DNA from: an uncultured Eubacteriales bacterium
GTDB taxonomy: Bacteria; Bacillota; Clostridia; Lachnospirales; Lachnospiraceae
Direction: 5' to 3'
Length of the DNA: 64,000 nt
NCBI GenBank assembly: GCA_900314885.1
Contig: OMWY01000003.1
Span: forward strand, 79,072 to 143,071
In this document: positions 1 to 9,767 of the stretch, one piece after another
Layout: each line of letters starts with the position of its first letter
Position numbering within the stretch: position 1 is the stretch's first letter
Notes under the pieces: generated by a model
Database searches by the model: none
The model's input: the letters and a program-made list of their open reading frames with translations, nothing else
What the model was told of the DNA's origin: nothing
Translations under genes and position numbers: made by a program

Positions 1-1536
1 ATAACGATAATTATTAACAGCCATAACGATCTGATCGTCGTCCTTTACAGGCTGCTTAGTATCTGAGTAAACAAGGTTCTCGATACGGCTTCCAGCTGGC
101 TTGCTGATATTGATATCATAGTCAACACCTGAGAATGTATCATAGTTGTAAGCAGGAATCTTAGGGTTAAATGTAACCATAAGCTCATTTGATTCAGGTG
201 TATTATAGTATGAAGCTGACCACTCCATGAACTCCTTAAGTGCCTTACCGGAGATCTGAATCTTATAAAGTGTATTATCAAACTTATAGATGTTGGCTGT
301 ATCAGATACCTTGAAGTCTCCAGGTAAAATATCCTTTACATCATCAGAGAAGAAGGCTGCGGCGGAAACTCTTGCGCCTGTAGCATTCTTTAACTGAACG
401 GCATTGATGAAATCAAGGAATGGAGAATCAGCAACCTTAGGCTGAGGAACCCCCTCGATATCACTTTCACCGAAGAATGAAGATCCCTTAACTTCACCAA
501 TCTTGGTTGAAGCATATTTCTTAGCCTGTGCGTCATACTTTGAAAGAGCGCTTACAAACTCAGAATCAGCCTCTGTAACACCGGTCTCACTCTTGGTATA
601 GATCTGGTCTGTCGTTACACTCTCTACAGAATATGTACCATCAGAAGCCTTCTTAAGAGTGATGTTAGCTACTCCGAGAGTCTTTCCCTGATTCTTGTTC
701 TCAAGAATATGGATACCGTTTACAGTCTCGTTAGTAGCTGTGTGGCCATGAGCGGCTAAGATAAGAGGTACATCCTTGCTGCTTAAAGCATTTGCCATAT
801 CATCATAGCCTGAATCCTTTACGCCATACTCATCATTCTTCATCATATGGCTTGCTACGATTATAACGTCTGCTGCCTTATCCTTCTTGATCTGGTTAAC
901 TATCTTAACTGTCTCCTCAACAGGATCGGTTACCTTGTAAGCTTTAAGATTAGCTGCATCCCATCTCTGGATATTAGGTGTAACAGAACCGATAACGGCA
1001 ACTCTGACACCGCCCTTCTTGAATATCTCATATCCCTTGCCTGAGATAAGGGTCTTGCCGTCTGTATCGTAAACATTGTCACAAAGTACAGGCATCTCAA
1101 GCTTTCCAAAAACCTTCTTGAGTGTAGGCACACCATAGTTGAATTCATGATTACCGTAAAGAACAGCATCATATTTCAGAAGGTTCATTCCAACGATCAT
1201 AGGATTGTCACCGCTCTCGTTGAAAATGTTGTTAAGGTTGTCCTGAATAGTATCACCACAGTCAATGAGAAGAGTATTGTAATTCTCTTTTCTCTTCTCC
1301 TTAACAAGTGTTGCTATCTGGGCAAGACTTCCGCTTGTGTCCTCAGAAGCTGTTGTATAGCTGTAAGGAACAAACTTTCCGTGCAGGTCGCTTGTCTGAA
1401 GGACCTGTATGGTTACTGTGCTGTCATCGGCTGCCTTTGCGCTGACAGGGTCCATAGTACCACCAATGGTAAGTACCATAGCTGCTGAAAGGACTGTCGC
1501 AATGACTTTCTTTAAATTACTCGCAATGCTTTTCAT
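1..1536 (-). CDS. Secreted 5'-nucleotidase / cyclic phosphodiesterase (UshA type), C-terminus cut off by window
   Basis: Extracellular metallophosphoesterase that hydrolyses nucleoside monophosphates or 2',3'-cyclic nucleotides. Read on the minus strand from ATG at 1536, 512 codons are present and the frame is open to the window edge. Residues 1-35 form a signal peptide (basic start, hydrophobic ATVLSAAMVL core, AKAADD cleavage region). Metal-binding blocks follow in family order: QTSDLHGKF, IDCGDTIQDN, YGNHEFNYG, ASHMMKND and AAHGHT. The C-terminal 5'-nucleotidase domain (SPFLDFINAVQ onward) starts near residue 350. The start is supported by AAGGGAG about 7 nt upstream. The stop lies outside the window, so a C-terminal wall anchor cannot be assessed. 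Confidence 0.9.
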   Translation of the reverse strand, partial: MKSIASNLKKVIATVLSAAMVLTIGGTMDPVSAKAADDSTVTIQVLQTSDLHGKFVPYSYTTASEDTSGSLAQIATLVKEKRKENYNTLLIDCGDTIQDNLNNIFNESGDNPMIVGMNLLKYDAVLYGNHEFNYGVPTLKKVFGKLEMPVLCDNVYDTDGKTLISGKGYEIFKKGGVRVAVIGSVTPNIQRWDAANLKAYKVTDPVEETVKIVNQIKKDKAADVIIVASHMMKNDEYGVKDSGYDDMANALSSKDVPLILAAHGHTATNETVNGIHILENKNQGKTLGVANITLKKASDGTYSVESVTTDQIYTKSETGVTEADSEFVSALSKYDAQAKKYASTKIGEVKGSSFFGESDIEGVPQPKVADSPFLDFINAVQLKNATGARVSAAAFFSDDVKDILPGDFKVSDTANIYKFDNTLYKIQISGKALKEFMEWSASYYNTPESNELMVTFNPKIPAYNYDTFSGVDYDINISKPAGSRIENLVYSDTKQPVKDDDQIVMAVNNYRY

Positions 1537-1574
1537 TTGTAAACTCCCTTCATAAGTTTTAGCATAGCATAGAT

Positions 1575-1603
1575 AGTATATCACAGAATTAAGAAAATGT
1601 CAT
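1575..1603 (-). promoter_or_regulatory. Promoter of the 5'-nucleotidase gene
   Basis: On the minus strand ATGACA (1603-1598) and TATACT (1580-1575) are separated by 17 nt, placing a sigma-A-type start about 35 nt upstream of the ATG at 1536. No operator is evident. Confidence 0.55.
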
Positions 1604-1633
1604 TAGGAAAATAAAAAGTTACCTGTAATGTCA

Positions 1634-1999
1634 CTATACGACAGAGACATTTGAGGTTGCGACAATATTTACTCCTGTTCCACAGACATCAGTAATAATA
1701 ACATCACCGATTTTTACCGGAGCCGCGGTAGTCGCGTGATTTATTTCCTTCATGATATCGAAAATCTTCGACTTAGGTATATCGGATGCTGTCTTTACCG
1801 AAACCCGCTCTCTCTTGCCGCCTGTCACGGTAACAGTCGAAGTAACGATTCTGGTAGGATTTGTCACTTCCTTTCTTGCGTAAATGTCACCTCGTTTGCA
1901 GGTATTTCCCTCTACGGAAATAACCTCGCCCTTATCCATACCTACAGTAATCTGGCAGCCCATGGGACAGCCGATACAGGTCAGATGTCTTTCTTCCAT
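1634..1999 (-). CDS. DUF1667 protein, last gene of glycerol operon
   Basis: A 121-residue protein of the DUF1667 family, which accompanies GlpA/GlpB-like flavoproteins in Firmicutes and Thermotogae. The N-terminal CIGCPMGC and GNTCKRG motifs supply four cysteines that could bind a metal or iron-sulfur cluster, so a small electron-transfer role beside the dehydrogenase is plausible but not proven for the family. It starts 12 nt after the preceding flavoprotein gene, so it is co-transcribed with it. No signal peptide or membrane segment is visible. Confidence 0.8.
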   Translation of the reverse strand: MEERHLTCIGCPMGCQITVGMDKGEVISVEGNTCKRGDIYARKEVTNPTRIVTSTVTVTGGKRERVSVKTASDIPKSKIFDIMKEINHATTAAPVKIGDVIITDVCGTGVNIVATSNVSVV

Positions 2000-2011
2000 A
2001 CAGTGCCTCCC

Positions 2012-3277
2012 TTATTCTGTCTCTATCTTAATTGTGATGTCTCTTATATCGGCCTTATTAAGCAGATCGTTTCTCTTAATAACCACCTGCTCCATCTCGC
2101 CCGGCGCTATTATCTGTTTCTTCCTGTGCTGAACCCTCTCATCACCAAAGTACACAGAAACGAAAGAATCTTTATATACAGCGCCGACACGGAAACGGAC
2201 TATAAGGTTTTCATCCATTCTCTCGGGATCTATAGTCGTAGGAACCGTATACCTCGCCCCGCTCTCAGCGTGAAGCGAAATCACCCTGCCGCTCTCATTC
2301 TCGCCACCGTCAAGGACAAATTTCGCGGCGTTCTTACCGGCACGGCCCGCCTCCTCAGACACGAAGTCCACGAGGTCATGTACATGAAGGACGTTTCCGC
2401 AGGCGAAAACTCCGGGGATATTAGTCTCAAGGCTTTCATTTACAAATGGCCCGTTAGTTACCGGATTTATATTAACTCCGGCTGAGCGCGAAAGCTCATT
2501 TTCAGGAATAAGGCCACATGAGAGAAGGAGGGTATCACAGGTATATCGCTCTTCTGTTCCCGAAATCGGCTTCCTGTCAGGCCCTACCTCTGCTATCGTA
2601 ACAGCGCTTATATGCTCTTTACCCTCTATATCAACAACTGTGTGGCTTAATTTTAGCGGTATCCCGAAATCGTCAAGGCACTGGACTATATTTCTCTTAA
2701 GGCCGCCCGAATAAGGCATGAGCTCAGCTACAACCTTTACCTTAGCGCCTTCAAGAGTCATACGACGGGCCATAATAAGGCCTATATCGCCTGAGCCTAA
2801 GATTACTACCTCACGTCCCGGCATATAGCCTTCTATATTTACAAAGCGCTGCGCCGTCCCGGCTGAAAATATGCCGGCAGGACGATACCCCGGAATATTC
2901 AAGGCTCCGCGAGGCCGCTCCCTGCATCCCATAGCAAGAATCACGGCCCCTGCCTTTACAGTGAACATTCCATCGGTTTTATTCATAGCGGTCACAACCC
3001 GGTCAGACGATATATCCATAACCATGGTATTTAATTTATAGGGAATATTTAATTCCATAGCCTTTTCTATAAAACGGCCGGCATATTCAGGGCCTGTGAG
3101 CTCTTCTTTGAAAGTATGGAGACCGAAGCCATTATGAATGCACTGGTTTAATATGCCGCCCAGCTCGCTGTCCCTCTCAAGAATAAGGATAGACTTGATA
3201 CCGGCTTCACGAGCCGCAATGGCAGCAGCCAGTCCCGCTGGGCCGCCTCCGATTATGACTATATCAACATTTGTCAT
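2012..3277 (-). CDS. GlpB-like NAD(P)/FAD-dependent oxidoreductase
   Basis: A 421-residue flavoprotein with an N-terminal Rossmann FAD motif (IIGGGPAGLAAA), a second dinucleotide motif (ILGSGDIGLIMARRM, near residue 165) and a FAD-closing motif (PGVFACGNVLHVHDLVD, near 300). It probably accepts electrons from the GlpA-like partner in sn-glycerol-3-phosphate oxidation. The ATG at 3277 is preferred over an upstream in-frame ATG at 3325 because AAGGAGGG sits 6 nt before it. The upstream gene's TGA ends at 3279, so the genes are essentially abutting and translationally coupled. The exact electron acceptor cannot be read from sequence. Confidence 0.82.
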   Translation of the reverse strand: MTNVDIVIIGGGPAGLAAAIAAREAGIKSILILERDSELGGILNQCIHNGFGLHTFKEELTGPEYAGRFIEKAMELNIPYKLNTMVMDISSDRVVTAMNKTDGMFTVKAGAVILAMGCRERPRGALNIPGYRPAGIFSAGTAQRFVNIEGYMPGREVVILGSGDIGLIMARRMTLEGAKVKVVAELMPYSGGLKRNIVQCLDDFGIPLKLSHTVVDIEGKEHISAVTIAEVGPDRKPISGTEERYTCDTLLLSCGLIPENELSRSAGVNINPVTNGPFVNESLETNIPGVFACGNVLHVHDLVDFVSEEAGRAGKNAAKFVLDGGENESGRVISLHAESGARYTVPTTIDPERMDENLIVRFRVGAVYKDSFVSVYFGDERVQHRKKQIIAPGEMEQVVIKRNDLLNKADIRDITIKIETE

Positions 3278-3278
3278 A

Positions 3279-4727
3279 TCATCCCTCCTTGGTTCTCTCA
3301 AAGACAATCTTAGATTCACCGCCACTCTTAGTAATTTCTGTTAACGGCAGTCCTAATTCCCTGTTAATAATTTCCATAACTCTCGGTGAACAGAATCCCG
3401 ACTGACAACGTCCCATGCCGACACGGGTTCTCCTCTTAACTCCGTCTAGAGACCTCGCGCCAAGCGGTCGCCTTATGGCATCAATTATTTCACCCTCGGT
3501 GACAGATTCGCAACGACAGATTATCTGCCCGTACTCAGGGTGTTCCTTTATCAGTTTATTTCTCTCTTCCATAGACAGGTCTTTAGGATTTAATATATCC
3601 CTTCTTCTGTCAATCCATTCTGATTTTTCTGTAAGCTTCAGATCATCGCGAAGCATACAAGCCATATATTCTCCTATTGCGGGAGCGCTTGAGAGTCCCG
3701 GGGATTCTATCCCGGCGCAGTCATAAAAGGCAGGACAATCGGCAGCAGGTCCCAGAATAAAATCGTGCCCGTCCTCGTGAGCGCGAAGGCCGGCGAAGCT
3801 TGTTATAACCTGTCTAAGAGGCAGATCATTAAAATGGTCGCTCGCCTTTTCCCTTACTTCAGCAAGCTCGAAAACTGTTGTCGCCGTATTTTCCTTCTCA
3901 TTGTCAGGTAAATCAACTGCTGTCGGACCGACAAGGGTATTTCCGTGAACCGTAGGAGTTACGAGAACTCCTTTTCCGAATTTTGTCGGCGTCGGGAAAA
4001 TGACGTGACTTACATAGTCACCCGTATTCTTATCAAGAAGGTAATAATTTCCCCGTCTTGGCACAATATGAATTTTCTTAGCAGAAACCATATTATGGAA
4101 TCTGTCAGCGTAGACTCCGGCGGCGTTCACAATGTAGTGAGACTTGTATTCTCCATTATTGGTCCTGAGGTTAAATATATTTTCTTCTTTATTGAATTTA
4201 ATAGTCTCTACCTCAGTGTTAAAATGAAAATCCACGCCATTGGTAAAGGCATTTTCAGCCATTGCTATATTTAGCTTAAATGGGCATATTACTCCGGCGG
4301 TTTTAGCGAGCAGAGCTCCGCAGACATTTTCCTTTAAATGCGGCTCAAGATGTCTCGCCTCATCGCCCGAGATAAGCTCCATATCCTTAACTCCGTTTGA
4401 GATACCCTGGTCATAGAGCTTCCGCAAAACGTCCATATTGTTGGGATCGGTACAGACAAGAAGAGAGCCTATCCTCGTGAATGGAATGTCAAGTGTCTCA
4501 CAAATCTCTGTCATCATTTCATTTCCGCGGACATTCATGCGAGCCTTCATAGTACCCGGCTTGCAATCGTAGCCTGCGTGAACTATACCGCTGTTAGCCT
4601 TCGAGGTGCCTGAGCAGACATCCTCGCCCTTTTCAAGCACAAGAAAATTCCCATTATATCTCGAAAGCTCTCTCGCGACGGCGGAACCTGTCACACCTGC
4701 TCCGATAATAATCACATCATATATCAT
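3279..4727 (-). CDS. glpA: GlpA-like glycerol-3-phosphate dehydrogenase with [2Fe-2S] domain
   Basis: A 482-residue FAD oxidoreductase of the DAO/GlpA family. The N-terminus carries the FAD motif IIGAGVTGSAVARELSRY. The last 90 residues form a BFD-like domain with CRCESVTEGE and GRCQSGFC, the cysteine pattern for a [2Fe-2S] cluster. In anaerobic Firmicutes this protein oxidises sn-glycerol-3-phosphate to dihydroxyacetone phosphate. It lies directly downstream of glycerol kinase, which makes the substrate, and upstream of the GlpB-like partner. It is shorter than E. coli GlpA (about 540 residues). L-2-hydroxyglutarate oxidase is a related alternative, but the operon favours glycerol-3-phosphate. 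Confidence 0.85.
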   Translation of the reverse strand: MIYDVIIIGAGVTGSAVARELSRYNGNFLVLEKGEDVCSGTSKANSGIVHAGYDCKPGTMKARMNVRGNEMMTEICETLDIPFTRIGSLLVCTDPNNMDVLRKLYDQGISNGVKDMELISGDEARHLEPHLKENVCGALLAKTAGVICPFKLNIAMAENAFTNGVDFHFNTEVETIKFNKEENIFNLRTNNGEYKSHYIVNAAGVYADRFHNMVSAKKIHIVPRRGNYYLLDKNTGDYVSHVIFPTPTKFGKGVLVTPTVHGNTLVGPTAVDLPDNEKENTATTVFELAEVREKASDHFNDLPLRQVITSFAGLRAHEDGHDFILGPAADCPAFYDCAGIESPGLSSAPAIGEYMACMLRDDLKLTEKSEWIDRRRDILNPKDLSMEERNKLIKEHPEYGQIICRCESVTEGEIIDAIRRPLGARSLDGVKRRTRVGMGRCQSGFCSPRVMEIINRELGLPLTEITKSGGESKIVFERTKEG

Positions 4728-4746
4728 AATATACCTTCTTTACATA

Positions 4747-6267
<1,521 letters not shown>

Positions 6268-6373
6268 TCATAATGGATCATCGTCATTATTTATAGTTAT
6301 ACACCCGCAAAGGCGGTCATTTTTGTTAAAATGTACCTGTTTTTGCTCAAATACATTTATCATTCACACATAT

Positions 6374-6403
6374 ATTCTACCACATACAAACCGGGTATGT
6401 AAA
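6374..6403 (-). promoter_or_regulatory. glp operon promoter with overlapping inverted repeat
   Basis: Minus strand TTTACA (6403-6398) and TAGAAT (6379-6374) are 18 nt apart. An inverted repeat ACATAC-7-GTATGT (6382-6400) fills the spacer and touches the -35, a typical repressor position. The regulator is unknown. Confidence 0.5.
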
Positions 6404-6408
6404 GAAGA

Positions 6409-6437
6409 TTGAAATCGCAAAATTTACGTGCTATACT
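6409..6437 (+). promoter_or_regulatory. Promoter of the Y-family polymerase gene
   Basis: TTGAAA (6409-6414) and TATACT (6432-6437) are 17 nt apart, 30 nt before the ATG at 6467. I see no LexA-type box (GAAC-n4-GTTC) overlapping it, so SOS control is not shown by the sequence. Confidence 0.6.
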
Positions 6438-6466
6438 TTAGGTATGACTAACCTTAGGAGATACCA

Positions 6467-7846
6467 ATGTCAGAAGAAAGAATATATGCCTGTATAGATT
6501 TAAAGAGCTTCTACGCCTCGGTAGAGTGCGCCGAACGAGGGCTCGACCCTCTAACCACAAGGCTCGTTGTCGCTGATGAGAGCAGGACAGACAAGACTAT
6601 CTGTCTTGCTGTTTCGCCTGCCCTAAAAGCTTTCGGCATACCTGGTCGGGCGAGACTTTTTGAGGTCAGACAAAAGCTAAACCGGATAGAAGCAGAAACA
6701 GGTAAGAAAGTAGATTTCATCATAGCCAAGCCCCGTATGAAATACTATATGGAATATTCAGCGAAAATATATCAGACCTATTTAAAATATATTTCCTCAT
6801 CTGATATGGTTTCTTATTCGATAGACGAGGTATTTTTTGACCTGACCGATTATGTTAAATATTATAAAAAAACAGCCCGCGAGCTCGTGATGACAATGAT
6901 AAAGGACGTTCTTAACACTACCGGAATCACAGCGACAGCAGGAATCGGAACTAATTTATATCTCGCTAAAATCGCTATGGATATAGAAGCAAAGCATATA
7001 GACGCTGACGAAAATGGTGTGAGAATTGCCGAGCTTGATGAAATGGCCTATAAAGTAAAGCTCTGGGGTCACGAACCAATCACTGACTTCTGGCGTGTAG
7101 GCCGTGGCACGGCAAATAAATTAGCTGAATATGGCATGTTCACAATGGGCGATATAGCGGCTATGTCCTTAAAGGATGAGGAAAAGCTATATACTGTTTT
7201 CGGCATAGACGCAGAGTTACTAATCGATCACGCCTGGGGACTCGAGTCATGCACCATGGAGGATATAAAGGCATACGAGCCCGACTCAAATTCCATTTCA
7301 ACCGGTCAGGTATTAAGCCGCCCATACTCTTTCGATGAGGGATTAATTATCGTAAAAGAAATGGCTGAAGAATTAGCCCTCTCATTGGTTGAAAAAAAGA
7401 AAATGACTGACCTTGTATCGCTTTTTATCGGCTATGACAGAATAAGCGTAGACAATGGAAAATATTCCGGAAAAACAACCAGGGACCGATATGGCAGAAA
7501 GGTTCCGCCCGAGGCTCACGGGAGCCACAGATTCGAAAATTATACATCGGGAAGCGAGAAAATAATCAAGGCATTTACGGAAATATATAATGAGAAAGTA
7601 AATCCCGATTTAATGATAAGGCGGATAACTGTAGATGCCTCTGACATCATAGATGAGAACAAGGTTAATTATCAGTTTTCAATATTTGACGATGTAAAAA
7701 AAGATGAACAGGAGCGCAAAATGCAGGAAGCCCTCCTGTCCATTCGAAAGAAATACGGCAAGAATTCAGTTCTTCGCGGCATGGATATGCTCGACGCCGC
7801 CACAAGAAAGGAACGAAATGGCCAGATAGGCGGGCATAAAGCGTAA
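6467..7846 (+). CDS. Y-family translesion DNA polymerase (UmuC/DinB superfamily)
   Basis: A 459-residue error-prone polymerase. Catalytic carboxylates appear in CIDLKSFYASVE (residues 9-20) and SIDEVFFDLTDY (about 119-130). A thumb/helix-hairpin-helix region (ITDFWRVGRGTANKLAEYG) follows near 210. The C-terminal part resembles the little-finger domain of Gram-positive UvrX/YqjW-type polymerases rather than classical Pol IV. AGGAG lies 9 nt before the ATG. The gene stands alone, divergent from glpK and convergent with the ABC remnant downstream. It acts in DNA damage tolerance; mobile elements often carry this subgroup, though nothing here proves transfer. Confidence 0.88.
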   Translation: MSEERIYACIDLKSFYASVECAERGLDPLTTRLVVADESRTDKTICLAVSPALKAFGIPGRARLFEVRQKLNRIEAETGKKVDFIIAKPRMKYYMEYSAKIYQTYLKYISSSDMVSYSIDEVFFDLTDYVKYYKKTARELVMTMIKDVLNTTGITATAGIGTNLYLAKIAMDIEAKHIDADENGVRIAELDEMAYKVKLWGHEPITDFWRVGRGTANKLAEYGMFTMGDIAAMSLKDEEKLYTVFGIDAELLIDHAWGLESCTMEDIKAYEPDSNSISTGQVLSRPYSFDEGLIIVKEMAEELALSLVEKKKMTDLVSLFIGYDRISVDNGKYSGKTTRDRYGRKVPPEAHGSHRFENYTSGSEKIIKAFTEIYNEKVNPDLMIRRITVDASDIIDENKVNYQFSIFDDVKKDEQERKMQEALLSIRKKYGKNSVLRGMDMLDAATRKERNGQIGGHKA

Positions 7847-7856
7847 GGCTTTATGC
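7829..7856. terminator. Stem-loop shared by convergent genes
   Basis: GGCATAAAGC and GCTTTATGCC form an inverted repeat spanning the polymerase stop codon and the stop of the ABC remnant. It lacks a long T-run on either strand, so termination would be weak. Confidence 0.35.
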
Positions 7857-8838
7857 CGTCTCCATCTTATATATTACATCGCATATTCCGAGCGTTGAAA
7901 GCCTGTGAGAAACTATAATTACTGTTCTTTTTTTGCTTTCTGATAGTTTTTCTTCCATCAGCGACTTCAATATTATTCCCTCATTCATAGAATCAAGATT
8001 GCTCGTCGGTTCATCAAGCAAGAGTACGGGACCATCATGTAAAAAGGCTCTGGCTATTCCTATTCTCTGCTGCTCACCACCGGAAAGCCTGTCAGATAGA
8101 TTTCCTATCTCCGTATCATATTTATCCGGCAGTGACATTATAAAATCGTCTATAGAAGCCCTTTTCGCGGCTTCTCTTATCTCATTAATATTCGCTCCGG
8201 GCTTTCCTATAGAAATATTATCTCTTATAGTTCCCGCAAAAAGAGAAGCACTCTGCTCTACAAGCCCCTCCGCGGTTCTCAGGCTATGTGTATCAATTTC
8301 TCTGATATCTTTACCATTTATATTGATATAGCCGGAATTGCAGTCAAAAAATCTCATTAATAATGATAATAAGGTAGATTTGCCACAGCCGCTCGGACCT
8401 AAAATTCCATTAATTTTCCCCGATTCGAATGAAGCGTTAATATCATGTAAAACTTCTTCACCGCCGTACGAAAATGATACAGAATTTATATCAATGCTCA
8501 CTCCGTCCAAATCGTTGACTGCGAATCCCTTGTTATTTTCTTCTACAGCAGGCTCCTCATTTAATAAATCCCGCCGTCAAGGAATGCGAGCCTATATAAA
8601 TAGTCATAATTAATGATGTAATAATCGCTATAGCAATAGGAGAAATAGTATGAGCAAAAAATACCTCAAGCAGTTCTATATCGCTTGTAATAACCGATAC
8701 AAGATTACCCTTATCCTTTCCCGATAACTTCGCCGGGCAAAGCTTCCTTAGCGCGGCAAAGACCTTATGTCTTATAAGCGCAAGCAGACGAAAGGCAATA
8801 TAGTGGTTACAGTATTGTTCACCATAGTGCAAAACTCC
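7851..8838 (-). pseudogene. Collapsed ABC exporter (CydCD-like permease-ATPase), internally deleted and N-truncated
   Basis: Two pieces of one ABC half-transporter remain on the minus strand. Positions 8838-8557 encode part of the membrane domain (GVLHYGEQYCNHYIAF, then the SGKDKGNLVSVITSD loop). Positions about 8580-7851 encode the nucleotide-binding domain with Walker A GPSGCGKST, signature LSGGEQQR and Walker B VLLLDEPTSNLD. The pieces are in different frames; the join lies near 8570-8580, where the membrane frame reads into TGA and the ATPase frame continues backward as DLLNEEPAVEE. Roughly 200 membrane residues are missing between them. Upstream, an in-frame TAA (8841-8839) replaces the N-terminal part. 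The ATPase alone could be translated from TTG at 8510 but would lack a transporter. Confidence 0.8.
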
Positions 8839-8850
8839 TTATTAGCTGAT

Positions 8851-9132
8851 ATGGTTCTGCTTTACTGCAAAAGAAATCATAATCACAATGCCCGAAGCAC
8901 AGACGATATGTGTCCCGACTGTAAAGAACTGCTAAACTATGCAAGGACACGCAGCGAAAAATGCCTATTTAAAGAAAGCAAAACGTTTTGCAGCTTCTGC
9001 AAGGTACACTGCTATAAGCCCGAAATGCGGGAGAAAATAAGAACCGTCATGAAGTTTTCAGGGCCAAGGATGCTATTCGTCCATCCGATTGCTACTATAA
9101 GGCATCTATGGCTCACATTACGGGCAAGGTAA
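8851..9132 (+). CDS. YgbA_NO-family (nitrous-oxide-stimulated promoter) protein, start uncertain
   Basis: The reading frame matches the YgbA/NOSP family (PF11756). Conserved features are CPDCKELLNYARTRSEKC, FCSFCKVHCYKPEMREKI and MKFSGPRMLF, including seven cysteines that suggest metal or iron-sulfur binding. In E. coli ygbA responds to nitric oxide and is linked to recovery from nitrosative stress; the molecular role is unclear. The first ATG fitting the family is at 8851; an upstream in-frame ATG at 8767 would overlap the ABC remnant and has no ribosome site. No strong Shine-Dalgarno precedes 8851 either, so the 5' end may have been lost in the deletion that destroyed the transporter. Confidence 0.65.
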   Translation: MVLLYCKRNHNHNARSTDDMCPDCKELLNYARTRSEKCLFKESKTFCSFCKVHCYKPEMREKIRTVMKFSGPRMLFVHPIATIRHLWLTLRAR

Positions 9133-9157
9133 AAAAAATTAAAATGAGCACCACCTA

Positions 9158-9436
9158 TTATGTGGCGCTTTCGAGAATGTTCGATAGTGCGTTACCGCTG
9201 CTTGTGTGGGAACGCGCAATTTTAGTCCCACATTTTTCAGCCTCGGCAATGGCAGCCTTCACCATTTTATGACTGACCGTGTTCGTGAACAGGATAAGCA
9301 AATCAGGTGTTCCTATACGGCTTGCCATATCGGCGGGCATCTGCGTATAGACCTTAGCCTTACAATTATGTTCCTTGCAGATTTTCTTGTACTGACTTAC
9401 CATGCGGTCATGACCGCCAACGATAACTACACTCAT
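9158..9436 (-). CDS. DUF2325 protein, iron-type promoter
   Basis: A 92-residue protein matching DUF2325 (starts SVVIVGGHDRM, then LLILFTNTVSHKMV and a K-IARSHTSSGNAL tail). The fold suggested is a small Rossmann-like domain; the function is not established. Its ATG overlaps the TGA of the preceding 40-residue membrane protein gene (ATGA), so the two are translationally coupled. Transcription starts from a promoter overlapped by Fur-like palindromes, which suggests a role in iron or metal homeostasis. It is convergent with the YgbA-like gene. Confidence 0.75.
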   Translation of the reverse strand: MSVVIVGGHDRMVSQYKKICKEHNCKAKVYTQMPADMASRIGTPDLLILFTNTVSHKMVKAAIAEAEKCGTKIARSHTSSGNALSNILESAT

Positions 9437-9555
9437 GCTACTCCTCCCATATTTCTGTTAGCTTTCTTGAGCTCCTTGATACAAGCATACTTTACAGCGC
9501 CAATGCCACTGATGATAACAAGTGATATTACTGCTGACATTAAAATGTTCATCAT
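9433..9555 (-). CDS. 40-residue single-pass membrane protein
   Basis: A small gene with a strong site AAAGGAGGG followed by ATGATG at 9555. The product has one hydrophobic segment (residues about 4-21, ending VIISGIGAVKY) and a short basic cytoplasmic tail ending NMGGVA. I do not recognise a family. It is the first gene after the iron-type promoter and overlaps the DUF2325 start by 4 nt. It lacks the Cys-rich tail of FeoB-associated membrane proteins, so that assignment is not supported. Confidence 0.7.
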   Translation of the reverse strand: MMNILMSAVISLVIISGIGAVKYACIKELKKANRNMGGVA

Positions 9556-9613
9556 AATTAATTTCCCTCCTTTTATATTCAAAGTTAGATATGCCTAACT
9601 CACTTCTACTACC

Positions 9614-9666
9614 ATTATATCTTATTCTCAGAACTTGTCAAGGGCCTTATTGAGAAAGTTTGTCAA
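9614..9666 (-). promoter_or_regulatory. Promoter with two Fur-like boxes
   Basis: Minus strand TTGACA (9641-9636) and TATAAT (9619-9614) are 16 nt apart. A 17-bp box TTGAGAAAGTTTGTCAA lies at 9650-9666, and a weaker copy at 9625-9641 covers the -35. The same box occurs at the feo and ATPase promoters in this window. A further dyad AGTTAG-6-CTAACT lies just downstream, in the leader. Confidence 0.65.
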
Positions 9667-9682
9667 TACTAACATATTAGTA

Positions 9683-9749
9683 AAAAAGTTGCACACATGC
9701 AACTTTTTATGAGAAAAAACTTGCATACGTGCAACTTTTTTGCTATTAT
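9683..9749 (+). promoter_or_regulatory. Promoter with tandem GTTGCA-n4-TGCAAC palindromes
   Basis: Two palindromes stand in tandem: an 11-4-11 dyad at 9683-9708 and TTGCA-TACG-TGCAA at 9721-9734. TTGCAT (9721-9726) and TATTAT (9744-9749) are 17 nt apart and make a good promoter, so the second palindrome covers the -35. This is the arrangement of a repressor-controlled promoter. The repressor is not identifiable here. Confidence 0.6.
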
Positions 9750-9767
9750 ATATGCGGAGGTAGTGAT

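Noticed and set aside
1736..2485. 249-codon plus-strand frame opposite the glp flavoprotein
   Set aside because: Antisense shadow of the GlpB-like and DUF1667 genes, which have clear family motifs; no Shine-Dalgarno.
6409..6466. LexA control of the Y-family polymerase
   Set aside because: No GAAC-n4-GTTC-type palindrome near the promoter.
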